DNA of 64,000 nucleotides from NCBI GenBank assembly GCA_036399055.1, contig DASWNX010000029.1:310001-374000 (forward strand), in the 5' to 3' direction. Below, one piece after another: positions 42,971-53,368 of the stretch. Within the stretch, counting starts at the first letter, position 1, and each line of letters starts with the position of its first letter. The stretch comes from Jatrophihabitans sp. (GTDB lineage: Bacteria > Actinomycetota > Actinomycetes > Mycobacteriales > Jatrophihabitantaceae). The notes below the pieces were generated by a model, which was not told where the DNA came from, did no database searches, and was given only the letters and a program-made list of their open reading frames with translations. The position numbers were made by a program, and so were the translations under genes.

Positions 42971-43780
42971 ATGAACTCGCCCGTCAGCACCCCAGCCGTC
43001 AGCACCCCAGCCGCCAGCGTCCCGAACGCCGGCGGCCAGCAGCGCGGCATCGCCGCCCAGGCAATCGAGCTCAGCAAGATCTACGGCAGCGGCGACACCC
43101 AGGTTCGCGCGCTGAACGCCGTCTCGGCGGATTTCGCCCGCGGTGAGTTCACCGCGATCATGGGCCCCTCGGGCTCGGGCAAGTCCACCCTGATGCACTG
43201 CCTGGCCGGATTGGACACGGCCAGCTCGGGCTCGGTGCGGATCGGCGACACCGAGCTGACCGGCCTGTCGGACAAGAAGATGACCCAGCTCCGGCGGGAC
43301 CGGGTCGGCTTCGTCTTCCAGGCCTTCAACCTGGTGCCGACGTTGACCGCGCTGGAGAACATCACGCTGCCGATGGACATCGCCGGCAGGCGCCGCGACG
43401 CCGAGGACCAGGCCTGGCTGACCTCGGTCATCGACACCCTGGGCCTGGGCGACCGGCTCGGCCACCGGCCCTCGGAGCTGTCCGGCGGCCAGCAGCAACG
43501 GGTGGCCTGCGCCCGGGCGCTGGCCGGCCGTCCGGAGATCATCTTCGGCGACGAGCCGACCGGCAACCTCGACTCCCGGTCCTCCGGCGAGGTGATGGGC
43601 ATCCTGCGCAGCTCGGTCAGCCGGCTCGGCCAGACCGTCGTGATCGTCACCCATGACCCGCGGGCGGCCAGCTACGCCGACCGGGTGGTCTTTCTGGCCG
43701 ACGGCCAGATCGTCGACGAGATGCGCGCGCCCACCGCCGACTCGGTGCTGGACCGCATGAAGAACCTCGAGCAGGTCTGA
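42971..43780 (+). CDS. ABC exporter ATP-binding protein, MacB/LolD type
   Basis: A 269-residue ATPase. Walker A GPSGSGKST (about residue 65), Q-loop FVFQAFNLVPTL, signature LSGGQQQRVACARAL and Walker B IIFGDEPTG are all present. A Pro/Ser/Val-rich N-terminal extension of about 30 residues with repeated STPA units is unusual. It is directly followed, after one base, by its FtsX-like permease. Together they should export a lipid, peptide or antibiotic. Substrate unknown. Confidence 0.93.
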   Translation: MNSPVSTPAVSTPAASVPNAGGQQRGIAAQAIELSKIYGSGDTQVRALNAVSADFARGEFTAIMGPSGSGKSTLMHCLAGLDTASSGSVRIGDTELTGLSDKKMTQLRRDRVGFVFQAFNLVPTLTALENITLPMDIAGRRRDAEDQAWLTSVIDTLGLGDRLGHRPSELSGGQQQRVACARALAGRPEIIFGDEPTGNLDSRSSGEVMGILRSSVSRLGQTVVIVTHDPRAASYADRVVFLADGQIVDEMRAPTADSVLDRMKNLEQV

Positions 43781-43781
43781 G

Positions 43782-46385
43782 ATGGCGACCCCGTCAAGCA
43801 CCCTGGCCAAGCCCGGCGCGTCCGGCCCCAGCGGCGCCCCACGCGCCGTCCCAGCAGCCAAGCCCGGCTCGGCGATGCGCAAGGTGTCGCTGCGCAACCT
43901 GGCCGCGCACAAGGTCCGGCTCGCCCTCACCGTGCTCTCGGTGGTGCTCGGCACCGCCTTCGTGGCCGGCTCCTTCGTGTTCACCGACACCCTGCAGCGC
44001 ACCTTCGACGGCATCTTCGAAGACGTCGCCACCGGCGTGGACGTCCGCGTCTCGGGACAGGACGACAATGGCAGCGGCGTTCCGCTGGCCGATCTGGACC
44101 GGCTGCGAGCGGTGCCCGGCGTTCAGGCCGTCCAGCCCGGCATCACCGGTCAGATCGTGTTGCTCGGCTCGGACGGCAAGGCCGTCAAGGGCGGCGGCGC
44201 GCCGAGCCTGGGACTGTCCTACCTGCCGCCGGACCAGCAGATCGGCGAGCAGTTCAGGTTCAAGGCCGGAGCGCCGCCGGCCCGGTCCGGCCAGATCGCC
44301 CTCAACCCCGGCGCCGCCAGGCTGGGCAAGCTGGACATCGGCTCGCGCACCAAGGTGCTGGTTCCCTCCCAAGGCATCCTTGACGTGACGCTGACCGGCA
44401 TCTATGAGACCGAGACCGAGACCGGCGGCTACATCGGCGCCCTGTTCACTCAAGCGCAGGCGTTGCGGCTGTTCACCGACGGCAAGCACGTCGGCTACGT
44501 CGACGTGGCAGGCGACGGGGTCTCGCAGGGGGAGCTGCGCGACCGGGTCGCCCAGGCGCTGCCGCAGCTCAAGGCCAAGACCGGCGACGAGGTCCGCCGC
44601 GACGTCAAGGCCGACATCAGCAACGCCCTGCAGTTCATCAACTACTTCCTGCTCGCCTTCGGCGCGATCGCGCTGCTGGTCGGCACCTTCATCATCTACA
44701 ACACGTTCTCGATGCTGGTGGCGCAGCGGCTGCGCGAGCTGGCGCTGTTGCGGGCGATCGGCGCCAGCCGACGCCAGGTGAGCCGCTCGGTGCTGCTGGA
44801 GGCCAGCCTGGTCGGGCTGGTCGGCAGCGTGCTCGGCATCGCCGGCGGCGTGGGCCTGGCCTACGGCCTGCGGGCGCTGCTCAACAGCTTCGACGTCGGG
44901 CTGCCCAGCGGTCCGCTGCAGCTGCAGCCGCGCACCGTGCTCATCGCGCTGGCCATCGGCATCGGCGTGACGATGTTCAGCGCCTACTCCCCCGCGCGGC
45001 GCGCCGCCAAGATCGCTCCGGTGGCGGCGATGCGCGAGGAGTTCGCCTCGACCGGGACCTCGCTGCGCCGGCGCACCGCGATCGGGGCGGGGGCCGGGCT
45101 GCTCGGAGTGCTGGGCCTGGTGGCCGGCGCCGTCGCCGAGCCCGGCGGCAGGGCGGCGGGCCTGATCGGGCTGGGCGCGCTCGGCCTGATCCTCGGAGTG
45201 CTGCTCGGGGCGCCGGCGCTGTCCAGACCGGTGATCGCCGTGATCGGCGCCGGCCTGGGGCCGGTCTTCGGCACGGTCGGCCGGCTGGCCCGGACCAACG
45301 CGGTGCGCAATCCCCGGCGGACCGCGGCGACCGCCTTCGCCCTGACCCTGGGCCTGATGCTGGTGACCACCATCGCGGTGTTCGGCGCCTCGGCCAAGAA
45401 GAGCATCAACGGCCTGGTCGACAACGACGTCACCGCCGACTACATCCTCACCGGGCCGGACGCGATCGGCGTGCCGGTGGCAGCCGCCCCCGCGGTGGCC
45501 AAGGTCAGCGGGGTGGCCGCCACGGTGCGACTGCATTTCGCGCAGGTGAAGATCGACGGCCGCACCGAGTACGGCACCGGCGTGGACGGCCCGCTGGAGC
45601 GGGTTCTGCGGGTCCGGATGCTGAAGGGCAGCGCCGATCTGAGCGGGCGCGACCTGCTGGTGTCTCAGAAGTGGGCCGAGGACAACGGCTGGGGCGTGGG
45701 AAGCGCCGTGGCGATGCGGACCGCCGACCAGAACACCGTCACCGCCCGGATCGGCGGCATCTACGAGGACAGCCAGCTCCTGGGCAACTGGCTCGCCTCC
45801 GGCGCGCTGTACCGCGAGTTGACCCCGAGCCGGATGGTGATGGACGAGGTGGTGCTGGTCAAGGCGGCGCCGGGCGCCGACCTCGCGGCGATGCGCGCCG
45901 GCCTGGAACGGGCCACCGACCCGCTGGTGGTGGTGCAGGTGCAGGACCGCGAGCAGTTCAAGGGCGAGGGCGCCAGCCAGATCAACGCGCTGCTGGCGGT
46001 GCTGTACGGGCTGCTGGCGCTGGCCATCGTGATCGCGGTGCTGGGCATCATCAACACCCTGGCGCTGTCGGTGGTGGAGCGCCGCCGCGAGATCGGCATG
46101 CTGCGGGCGGTCGGCGTGCTGCGCCCGCAACTGCGGCGCACCATCTACCTGGAGTCGATGCTGATCGCGGTGTTCGGGGCGATCGTCGGGGTGGCGCTGG
46201 GGCTGACGTTCGGCTCGCTGTTCGTCCACACCCTGCGTGAACAGGGCCTGAACCACATCTCGGTGCCGGTCGGCCAGGCGTTGCTGATGCTGGCGTTGGC
46301 CGCGGTGGTCGGCGTCCTGGCCGCGCTGTGGCCTGCCGCCCGGGCGGCGCGGACACCGCCGCTGGCCGCGATCGCCGACCTGTAG
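43782..46385 (+). CDS. ABC exporter permease with two FtsX domains
   Basis: An 867-residue permease. An N-terminal TM (about residue 40) is followed by a large extracytoplasmic region and a FtsX block with TMs near residues 285-310, 340-365 and 385-400. A second set runs near 435-490 and 755-865, with ALAIVIAVLGIINTLALSVV before VERRREIGMLRAVGV, the coupling motif. The tandem arrangement is typical of actinobacterial MacB-like exporters. The gene starts one base after the ATPase stop. Confidence 0.92.
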   Translation: MATPSSTLAKPGASGPSGAPRAVPAAKPGSAMRKVSLRNLAAHKVRLALTVLSVVLGTAFVAGSFVFTDTLQRTFDGIFEDVATGVDVRVSGQDDNGSGVPLADLDRLRAVPGVQAVQPGITGQIVLLGSDGKAVKGGGAPSLGLSYLPPDQQIGEQFRFKAGAPPARSGQIALNPGAARLGKLDIGSRTKVLVPSQGILDVTLTGIYETETETGGYIGALFTQAQALRLFTDGKHVGYVDVAGDGVSQGELRDRVAQALPQLKAKTGDEVRRDVKADISNALQFINYFLLAFGAIALLVGTFIIYNTFSMLVAQRLRELALLRAIGASRRQVSRSVLLEASLVGLVGSVLGIAGGVGLAYGLRALLNSFDVGLPSGPLQLQPRTVLIALAIGIGVTMFSAYSPARRAAKIAPVAAMREEFASTGTSLRRRTAIGAGAGLLGVLGLVAGAVAEPGGRAAGLIGLGALGLILGVLLGAPALSRPVIAVIGAGLGPVFGTVGRLARTNAVRNPRRTAATAFALTLGLMLVTTIAVFGASAKKSINGLVDNDVTADYILTGPDAIGVPVAAAPAVAKVSGVAATVRLHFAQVKIDGRTEYGTGVDGPLERVLRVRMLKGSADLSGRDLLVSQKWAEDNGWGVGSAVAMRTADQNTVTARIGGIYEDSQLLGNWLASGALYRELTPSRMVMDEVVLVKAAPGADLAAMRAGLERATDPLVVVQVQDREQFKGEGASQINALLAVLYGLLALAIVIAVLGIINTLALSVVERRREIGMLRAVGVLRPQLRRTIYLESMLIAVFGAIVGVALGLTFGSLFVHTLREQGLNHISVPVGQALLMLALAAVVGVLAALWPAARAARTPPLAAIADL

Positions 46386-46405
46386 GCGCCACGTCGCGCC
46401 CGGGC

Positions 46406-46454
46406 GCTCAGGCCCGGCCCGTCCCCGCACAGGGCTGACGGGTCGGGCCTGAGC
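46406..46454 (+). terminator. ABC exporter terminator hairpin
   Basis: 18-base arms beginning GCTCAGGCCCGGCCCGTC pair with one wobble across a 13-base loop, 20 bases after the permease stop. Very stable. Confidence 0.8.
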
Positions 46455-46531
46455 GGGTCGGATGGGAAAAATCCGGAAGAAGAATTGGCCAGAATTGGAA
46501 CGGAGCGGCCAACGAGCGTTACCGTTGACGG

Positions 46532-46924
46532 GTGACCTCTCGAGATTCGTTCTCCGATCCGCACAGCGGACCGTTAGATCCGTTCCTGGGGGACCCCAAC
46601 GATCCGTCCAACCTGTTGGACGATCTAGACCCGGTCGAACCGCTGACCGACACCGATCTGCAAGAGATCGCCGCCGATCTGGCTGAGCTGACTGAGTTCG
46701 AAGCGGCCCTGAGCCCCCATGAGATTCACGGCATCGTGGTCGACTGCGCGGACTGCGGCGAGCAGCACTACTTCTCGTGGGCGCTGATGGCGGCCAACCT
46801 GCGCAGCCTGCTGGGCAACGGCCGCACCGGCGTGCACGAGCCGGCCGCCCGGCCGTTGACCGACGCCTACGTCAGCTGGGACTACGCGCGCGGGTTCACC
46901 GACGCGCTGGCCCACCGCAGCTGA
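46532..46924 (+). CDS. DUF5319 family protein
   Basis: A 130-residue acidic protein. The N-terminus contains DPNDPSNLLDDLDP and PLTDTDLQEIAADLAEL, and the core is HGIVVDCADCGEQHYFSWAL with a CxxC, ending TDAYVSWDYARGFTDAL. This is the DUF5319 pattern (M. tuberculosis Rv3412, beside guaB2). Its function is unknown. A GTG at 46532 is the start. Downstream, mycobacteria carry sigD and its anti-sigma gene; here there is only a repeat block before whiB. Confidence 0.85.
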   Translation: MTSRDSFSDPHSGPLDPFLGDPNDPSNLLDDLDPVEPLTDTDLQEIAADLAELTEFEAALSPHEIHGIVVDCADCGEQHYFSWALMAANLRSLLGNGRTGVHEPAARPLTDAYVSWDYARGFTDALAHRS

Positions 46925-46980
46925 GCCAGCGCTCGTCGGGCTGGCGGCCCGTCGTCGCTCCTTGGGGGCTGACCCCTGGG

Positions 46981-47093
46981 CAACTGGGCTTCCCGGCTGC
47001 CACCCACACCGCTGACCCTGGACAACTGGGCTTCCCGGCTGCCACCCACACCGCTGACCCTGAGGCAACTGGGCTTCTAGCTGCCACCTAGCC
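46981..47093. repeat. 42/43-bp direct repeat, two and a half copies
   Basis: Units starting CAACTGGGCTTCCCGGCTGC at 46981 and 47023, with a partial third at 47066. They fill most of the 339-base gap between DUF5319 and whiB. The rest, from about 47100, is an AT-richer promoter-like stretch before whiB. Confidence 0.9.
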
Positions 47094-47218
47094 CCGCTTA
47101 CGGCTCGGTGAACGCGCCCGAGATGGGCGATTTCGTCTATAACAGCGTCCAATTCAACTTTTCTGCAACCACTTGCCTACTCTGCGTCACCTTTTGCCCG
47201 ACCTGGTCGTTAATCGAG

Positions 47219-47240
47219 CACTTGGCACCTAATGCCAGTG
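47219..47240 (+). promoter_or_regulatory. imperfect palindrome upstream of whiB
   Basis: CACTTGGCA and TGCCAGTG flank CCTAA, with one base missing from the right arm. It lies 24 bases before the whiB ATG, a place suitable for a regulator. Confidence 0.4.
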
Positions 47241-47263
47241 CAGATTCGGCTCGGGAGGTAACG

Positions 47264-47554
47264 ATGGCGGATGTGTCCCGCTTACCAGCGCCGCGTGCGG
47301 ATGATTGGGACTGGCAGATGAAAGGCGCCTGCCGAGGCCTTGACTCCTCGACGTTTTTCCACCCCGAGAACGAGCGCGGGCCATCCCGCGCCCGCCGGGA
47401 ACGGGCCGCCAAGCAGGTGTGCGCTGCGTGCCCGGTGGCCCAGGCGTGCCTGAACTGGGCTCTGCAAACCCGGGAGCCCTACGGCGTCTGGGGCGGCAAG
47501 TCCACCGAGGAACGCGCCCAGCTGATCCGGCTTCAGGCCAGTTACGCCAGCTGA
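47264..47554 (+). CDS. whiB3: WhiB-family iron-sulfur transcription regulator, WhiB3/WhiD type
   Basis: A 96-residue Wbl protein. Four cysteines for the [4Fe-4S] cluster lie in GACRGLD and VCAACPVAQACL. The turn YGVWGGKSTEER follows. The stretch WDWQMKGACRGLDSSTFFHP then ENERGPSRARRE resembles WhiB3 of mycobacteria and WhiD of Streptomyces more than WhiB1 or WhiB2. Its place before groEL also matches whiB3 in mycobacteria. It binds sigma factor region 4 and senses redox state or NO. GGGAGG lies 5 bases before the ATG. Confidence 0.88.
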   Translation: MADVSRLPAPRADDWDWQMKGACRGLDSSTFFHPENERGPSRARRERAAKQVCAACPVAQACLNWALQTREPYGVWGGKSTEERAQLIRLQASYAS

Positions 47555-47610
47555 GAGTCGGCCCCGAAAAGCCGACTCCCCGCTCGCATCCAGACGATGC
47601 GAGCGGGGAG
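47555..47610. terminator. two overlapping hairpins between convergent whiB and groEL
   Basis: Hairpin A pairs GAGTCGGC (47555) with GCCGACTC (47571) over an 8-base loop. Hairpin B pairs CTCCCCGCTCGCAT (47576-47589) with its exact 14-bp complement at 47597-47610 over 7 bases. They share three bases, so only one can be fully closed. B is the strongest stem in the window and can stop transcription from both sides. Confidence 0.85.
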
Positions 47611-47697
47611 TGGCCTCGGTCAAGGTGTGACCTTCGGTGACGCGACCTCCGGCTGCCCGGCTAGAGCCGAGCGCCGCCGGACTGGCGCCGTGTGGAA

Positions 47698-49470
<1,773 letters not shown>

Positions 49471-49487
49471 TCAGAAGGTGTCAGGTG

Positions 49488-49793
49488 TTACTTGACGATG
49501 ACAGCGAGAACGTCGCGCGCCGAGAGCACCAGGTACTCCTGGCCGGCGTACTTGATCTCGGTGCCGCCGTACTTGGAGTACAGCACGACATCGCCTTCGG
49601 AGACGTCGATCGGAATGCGGTTGCCCTTGTCATCGATGCGGCCGGGGCCGACCGCGAGGACGGTGCCCTCCTGGGGCTTCTCCTTGGCGGTGTCGGGAAT
49701 GACGATGCCGGAAGCGGTGGTGGTCTCGGCTTCCAGAGCCTGGACGACGATGCGGTCCTCAAGCGGCTTGATGTTGACCTTGGTGGCGGTCAC
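49488..49793 (-). CDS. groES: co-chaperonin GroES
   Basis: A 101-residue co-chaperonin. [20 protein letters not shown] opens the fold, the mobile loop [15 protein letters not shown] follows, and [20 protein letters not shown] is conserved. It caps GroEL. AGGAG precedes the start. The CIRCE operator and its promoter lie about 100 bases upstream. Confidence 0.97.
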   Translation of the reverse strand: MTATKVNIKPLEDRIVVQALEAETTTASGIVIPDTAKEKPQEGTVLAVGPGRIDDKGNRIPIDVSEGDVVLYSKYGGTEIKYAGQEYLVLSARDVLAVIVK

Positions 49794-49887
49794 GCTCAGC
49801 TCCCCTCCTGGGGTCTTACGGGTAATGGAGATGTCTGTGTTCAGATGTCGGCCAGGGCTGCCGTCGCGGGGGTCAGCCGTGCCTTGA

Positions 49888-49914
49888 CTAGCACTCTAGC
49901 TCTGAGAGTGCCAG
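49888..49914 (-). promoter_or_regulatory. CIRCE operator (HrcA site)
   Basis: CTAGCACTC, nine bases, GAGTGCCAG, against the CIRCE consensus TTAGCACTC-N9-GAGTGCTAA. The central 8 bases of each arm match except near the outer ends. It sits upstream of groES and predicts HrcA repression of groES-groEL. Confidence 0.88.
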
Positions 49915-49921
49915 CGCTCAA
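49893..49921 (-). promoter_or_regulatory. housekeeping-type promoter for groES-groEL
   Basis: On the minus strand TTGAGC (49921-49916) and TAGAGT (49898-49893) are separated by exactly 17 bases. The -10 box lies inside the CIRCE, so HrcA binding would block polymerase. Confidence 0.7.
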
Positions 49922-49981
49922 CACCGGGTGGGTCATCCCTCACCCCACAGCCGTCCGCCGGCGATAGGACACACTTGCCGG

Positions 49982-51181
49982 GTGCCTCCCGACTCCAGCA
50001 GCCAGGCCGGTGAGTCTCTGGGCCCAGCCGGCAGGGCTGAGCTGGAGCGGGCGATCGCGCTGGTCGAGTCGGTGCGCGAGACCGACCCGGTGCGCCGGGC
50101 CGCCGCCGCGCGCCGGCTGCTGCCGCCGGAACTGGCCAGCGCGGCGCTGACCCAGGCCGGTTTGCGAGCCGCCGCTCGGGTGAAGTTCGGCGACCTCGCC
50201 ACGACCATGCTGTTCACCGGCGACGGCCTGGAGCAGGCCACTCGGGTCGAGGTCGCCGACCACCGCGCCGCCCGGTTCGCCGGTGCGGGGCTGAGTTCGG
50301 TGCTGGACCTGTGCTGTGGCATCGGCGCCGACGCCCTGGCCTTCGCCCGGGCCGGGCTGCGGGTCGAGGGTGTCGAGCGGGACCGGCCCACCGCCACGCT
50401 GGCTGGCGCCAACACCGCCGGGCAGGCCGTGCGGATCATCGTCGGGTCGGCCGAGCAGTCCGACTGGCCACGCGCCGAGTCGGTGTTCCTGGACCCGGCC
50501 CGGCGCGGGGCACGCGGGCGCACCTTCGATCCCGCCGCGTACTCCCCCAGCTTCGCGTTCGTCCTCGAAGTCCTCAGCGGCGCCCGGCACGCGGCGGCCA
50601 AGCTCGGGCCGGGAATCGGGCATGGCCTGATCCCGCCGGAACTGGAGGCTGAATGGGTGTCCTTCGGCGGCGGGGTGAAGGAGGCGGTGCTGTGGTCGGC
50701 GGGCTTCACCGCCGCCGGCGTCCGGCGCCGGGCCACGGTGCTGCCGGCCGGCCTGCAATTGACCGACGCCGACCCCGCGGAGCCGCGGGTCGGGCCGGTG
50801 GGCAGTTACCTCTACGAGCCTGACGGCGCGGTGATCAGGGCCGGGCTGGTGCGGCAACTGGCCGCGCTGCTGCCCGGCGGGCGCCGGATCGAGGAGCAGC
50901 TGGCCTACCTGTCGGCAGACGCGGTGGCCGGCACCCCCGCGGCCGGGCTGGCCAGGGGCTTTCGGGTGCTCGAGGTTCTGCCGTACTCGCTCAAGCGGTT
51001 GCGGGCCGAACTGGCCCGGCGCGGCGTCGGCGTGGTCGAGATCAAGAAACGCGGCGTCGACATCGACCCGGCGGCGCTGCGCCGCCAGCTCAAACCGTCC
51101 GGGCCGAACTCGATCACGGTGCTGCTGGCACGGGTGGGCGAGCAGCACCTGGCGATCCTGGCCGAGCCCGTCCCGCGGTGA
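49982..51181 (+). CDS. SAM-dependent methyltransferase with THUMP-like C-terminal domain
   Basis: A 399-residue protein. A class I methyltransferase core shows the SAM loop VLDLCCGIGADALAFARAGL (about residues 100-120), GVERDRPT and FLDPARRGARG. The C-terminal part (ARRGVGVVEIKKRGVDIDPA) matches the THUMP-like domain found after such cores. The RNA or protein target is unknown. The GTG at 49982 is chosen for a short lead-in; there is no clear ribosome-binding site. It is divergent from groES, which means the CIRCE region also contains its promoter. Confidence 0.82.
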   Translation: MPPDSSSQAGESLGPAGRAELERAIALVESVRETDPVRRAAAARRLLPPELASAALTQAGLRAAARVKFGDLATTMLFTGDGLEQATRVEVADHRAARFAGAGLSSVLDLCCGIGADALAFARAGLRVEGVERDRPTATLAGANTAGQAVRIIVGSAEQSDWPRAESVFLDPARRGARGRTFDPAAYSPSFAFVLEVLSGARHAAAKLGPGIGHGLIPPELEAEWVSFGGGVKEAVLWSAGFTAAGVRRRATVLPAGLQLTDADPAEPRVGPVGSYLYEPDGAVIRAGLVRQLAALLPGGRRIEEQLAYLSADAVAGTPAAGLARGFRVLEVLPYSLKRLRAELARRGVGVVEIKKRGVDIDPAALRRQLKPSGPNSITVLLARVGEQHLAILAEPVPR

Positions 51182-51188
51182 CTGGCGC

Positions 51189-52496
51189 TCAGCCCGAGCC
51201 GGTGGCATTGCCGACCAGCGGATGGACGACCAGCGCGCAACCGGGCAGCTGAGCCTGCACCTGGCCCAGGGACACCCCATTGGGCAGCGTCACGGCCAGC
51301 CGGTCCGAGCGCAGGCAGGCGCCGGAGGCCTGGGTGCTCTGCTCGATGACCGCCGAGGCGGTGGCGTCCGGGCTGAGAACGATGATCGGCGGGGTGCTCT
51401 GCTTGCGGACCCCGCCGGCCGGCCCGTTCAGAGTGGGCGCCGCCGTGGCCAGCGTGGCGCCGTCACGCTGCGCGCGCACCTGCGCGAAGCCCTCCAGCGC
51501 ACACGCCCTCTCGGTGCGCTTGCCGGTGACCGGATCAGTCCGGCCCTGATTGCGCACCGACAGCAGCCAGGACGGCGCGGCGGCCTGGGGCGCCGGGGTC
51601 ACCGTCACGGCCAGGTCCTCGCGCAGGCACGGCTCGGCCACGGTCCAGCTCGGGCTCTGGCTCTGGCTCCGGCCGGTCTGGGGGTCCGACAGCTCCTCCA
51701 CCGTCGCGCGGATCTCGCCGGGCACGTCACCCCGGTGGACCGAGAACTGGATGTACGCCGACCTTCCGGCGCTCATGGCGTCCAAGTGCTCGCCATCGCT
51801 GGGATGCGCCAGGGTCCGCACGTACCGCCAGGCGCCTCTGCTCAGTTGGAACATCTGCACCTCGCTGCCCGACCGCTGACCGTTGGGCCCGACGCACAGG
51901 TACTCGTAGAGGTAGCCCTCCACGTCGGTCGACAGCAGAAAGTGGTCCGACTGCCCGATCATCAGCTTGCCGCCCGGGATCGTGGAGCAGTTCAATCCCT
52001 TGCCGGCGTATGCCGGCGGCTGCGCCGGCCTGGACTGGGCGGCCGCGGTGTCCGAGGGCAGCGAGGGGACCAGCGACCCGGCCGCGGCGCTGGGCGGCTG
52101 CTGGCCGGCTTGGTCCTGGCCGGCTTGGCCCTGGCCGGCTTGGCCCTGGCCGGCTTGGCCCTCGCTGACCTGGCTGGCGCGGTCCTGACCGACCTGGTCC
52201 CGACTCGCCTGGGCGCCTGACGAGGTCGCGTCGCGGTTGCGGAGGGAGTTGACGCCGGCGACGGACAGCAGCAGCACCGCGATGACAGCGGCGACCGCCA
52301 GCTGGTGGATGGACAGCCGACGGCGCCGGTTCGGCGCCGTGCTCGCGACCGGCGGCTCGTCGGGCAAGCCGAGCGCCGTCACCGGGCCCACCGTCTCGGC
52401 CAGGATCCGGTCGAGGGTCGCGTGCGGCTCAGGAGCCTCCAGCGCATGGAACATCAGCACCGAGCGCAGCTCGTCTGTCAACGTCTTGTCAGTCAT
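51189..52496 (-). CDS. membrane protein paired with second ECF sigma factor (anti-sigma-like)
   Basis: A 435-residue single-pass protein. A cytoplasmic segment of about 60 residues (TDELRSVLMFHALEAPEPHA) is followed by TM HQLAVAAVIAVLLLSVAGV (about 64-82). A Gln/Gly-rich linker with QAGQG repeats and a long extracytoplasmic domain complete it. It is the same design as the gene at 12695, though sequence similarity is weak by eye. The gene lies 24 bases after the sigma gene. An anti-sigma or sensor role is inferred from position. Confidence 0.78.
   Translation of the reverse strand: MTDKTLTDELRSVLMFHALEAPEPHATLDRILAETVGPVTALGLPDEPPVASTAPNRRRRLSIHQLAVAAVIAVLLLSVAGVNSLRNRDATSSGAQASRDQVGQDRASQVSEGQAGQGQAGQGQAGQDQAGQQPPSAAAGSLVPSLPSDTAAAQSRPAQPPAYAGKGLNCSTIPGGKLMIGQSDHFLLSTDVEGYLYEYLCVGPNGQRSGSEVQMFQLSRGAWRYVRTLAHPSDGEHLDAMSAGRSAYIQFSVHRGDVPGEIRATVEELSDPQTGRSQSQSPSWTVAEPCLREDLAVTVTPAPQAAAPSWLLSVRNQGRTDPVTGKRTERACALEGFAQVRAQRDGATLATAAPTLNGPAGGVRKQSTPPIIVLSPDATASAVIEQSTQASGACLRSDRLAVTLPNGVSLGQVQAQLPGCALVVHPLVGNATGSG
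52101..52160. repeat. four 15-bp in-frame repeats
   Basis: Four copies of about CTGGCCGGCTTGGCC encode the QAGQG linker of the gene on the minus strand. Confidence 0.9.
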
Positions 52497-52520
52497 GGCA
52501 TTGCTCCACGCTTGTCGCGT

Positions 52521-53063
52521 TCATGTCACGTTCCTCAGATACCGCGCGCTGACCGCGTCGTCAGCGAAATCCCCGGAGGCGCGCAAGGCGCTCAGCGCCC
52601 GGCTGATCAGGCTGCGCACCGTGCCCACCCGGCAGTCCAGGACCTCGGCGACCTCGTCATCGGGCAGGTCGTGGAAGAACCGCAGCACCAGCGCCGCCCG
52701 CTGGCGCTCAGACAGCTCGCCCAACTGCGACCACAGGGCGATCCGCTCGTCCACCTCTGCCGTGCGGTCTGGGACCCCCGGCCGGTCCGCGGCCCGCTCC
52801 CTGGCCGCGTCGAAGAGCACCTCGGTCGAGGACAGCCGGCGCCGGCCCGCCAGGAACCGGTTCACCGCCGCCTTGCGGACGTAGGCCAGCTGGTTGCCGG
52901 CGGCCTCCACCTGCTGCCAGCGCGGGTAGAGCCAGACCAGGGTGTCCTGCACCAGCTCCTCGGCCTCGCCCGGGTTGCGAGTCAGCAGGTAGGCGGTCTT
53001 GAGCAGCGCCTGGGTGTGTTCCCGGACGAAGGAGGTGAAGCGCTCGTCCGAATCCATGCCCAC
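52521..53063 (-). CDS. SigE-family ECF RNA polymerase sigma factor
   Basis: A 180-residue sigma factor. Region 2 reads LLKTAYLLTRNPGEAEELVQ then DTLVWLYPRWQQVEAAGNQL, and region 4 reads LGELSERQRAALVLRFFHDL followed by LDCRVGTVRSLISRALSALR, the helix-turn-helix. It is the last but one gene of the long minus-strand string and is followed by its membrane partner. It should direct an envelope-related regulon; target promoters are not evident in this window. Confidence 0.9.
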   Translation of the reverse strand: MGMDSDERFTSFVREHTQALLKTAYLLTRNPGEAEELVQDTLVWLYPRWQQVEAAGNQLAYVRKAAVNRFLAGRRRLSSTEVLFDAARERAADRPGVPDRTAEVDERIALWSQLGELSERQRAALVLRFFHDLPDDEVAEVLDCRVGTVRSLISRALSALRASGDFADDAVSARYLRNVT

Positions 53064-53067
53064 CTCC

Positions 53068-53331
53068 TCACCCTGCTAGATGCGCCGACCCCCCTGAACC
53101 GTTGCCGACCTCATCGAACTGCCACGCGTGCGGCGGCCGGGCGATCAGGCTCGACGGCACGCCGGCCAGCCGGTCGCCCACCTCACCGGTCGGGTCCAGC
53201 ACCACCACCCGCGGCTCACCGCCGGCGCTGCGATAGACCTGAGCGCTGCCGCCGAGCCGGGGCAGCAGCCAGGCCAGCAGCTGCTCCACCTGCCCGTCGG
53301 CGGCCCGGACCTCCCACATGGTGACAGTCAT
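53068..53331 (-). CDS. small conserved protein of unknown function
   Basis: An 87-residue protein, MTVTMWEVRAADGQVEQLLA then WLLPRLGGSAQVYRSAGGEP. It is compact, with no membrane segment, and looks like a small alpha/beta monooxygenase-like fold, but I do not recognise a family. It lies 37 bases after tsaD and 4 bases before the sigma gene on the same strand, so it is co-transcribed. Confidence 0.65.
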   Translation of the reverse strand: MTVTMWEVRAADGQVEQLLAWLLPRLGGSAQVYRSAGGEPRVVVLDPTGEVGDRLAGVPSSLIARPPHAWQFDEVGNGSGGSAHLAG

Positions 53332-53368
53332 CGGGGCTCGGGGGCAGCCTTGCGGGGGTGCTGCGCCA

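Noticed and set aside
43794..46430. Very long antisense open frame opposite the ABC permease.
   Set aside because: Product is His/Arg/Gln/Asp-rich, typical of high-GC antisense frames, while the plus-strand frame has clear FtsX motifs.
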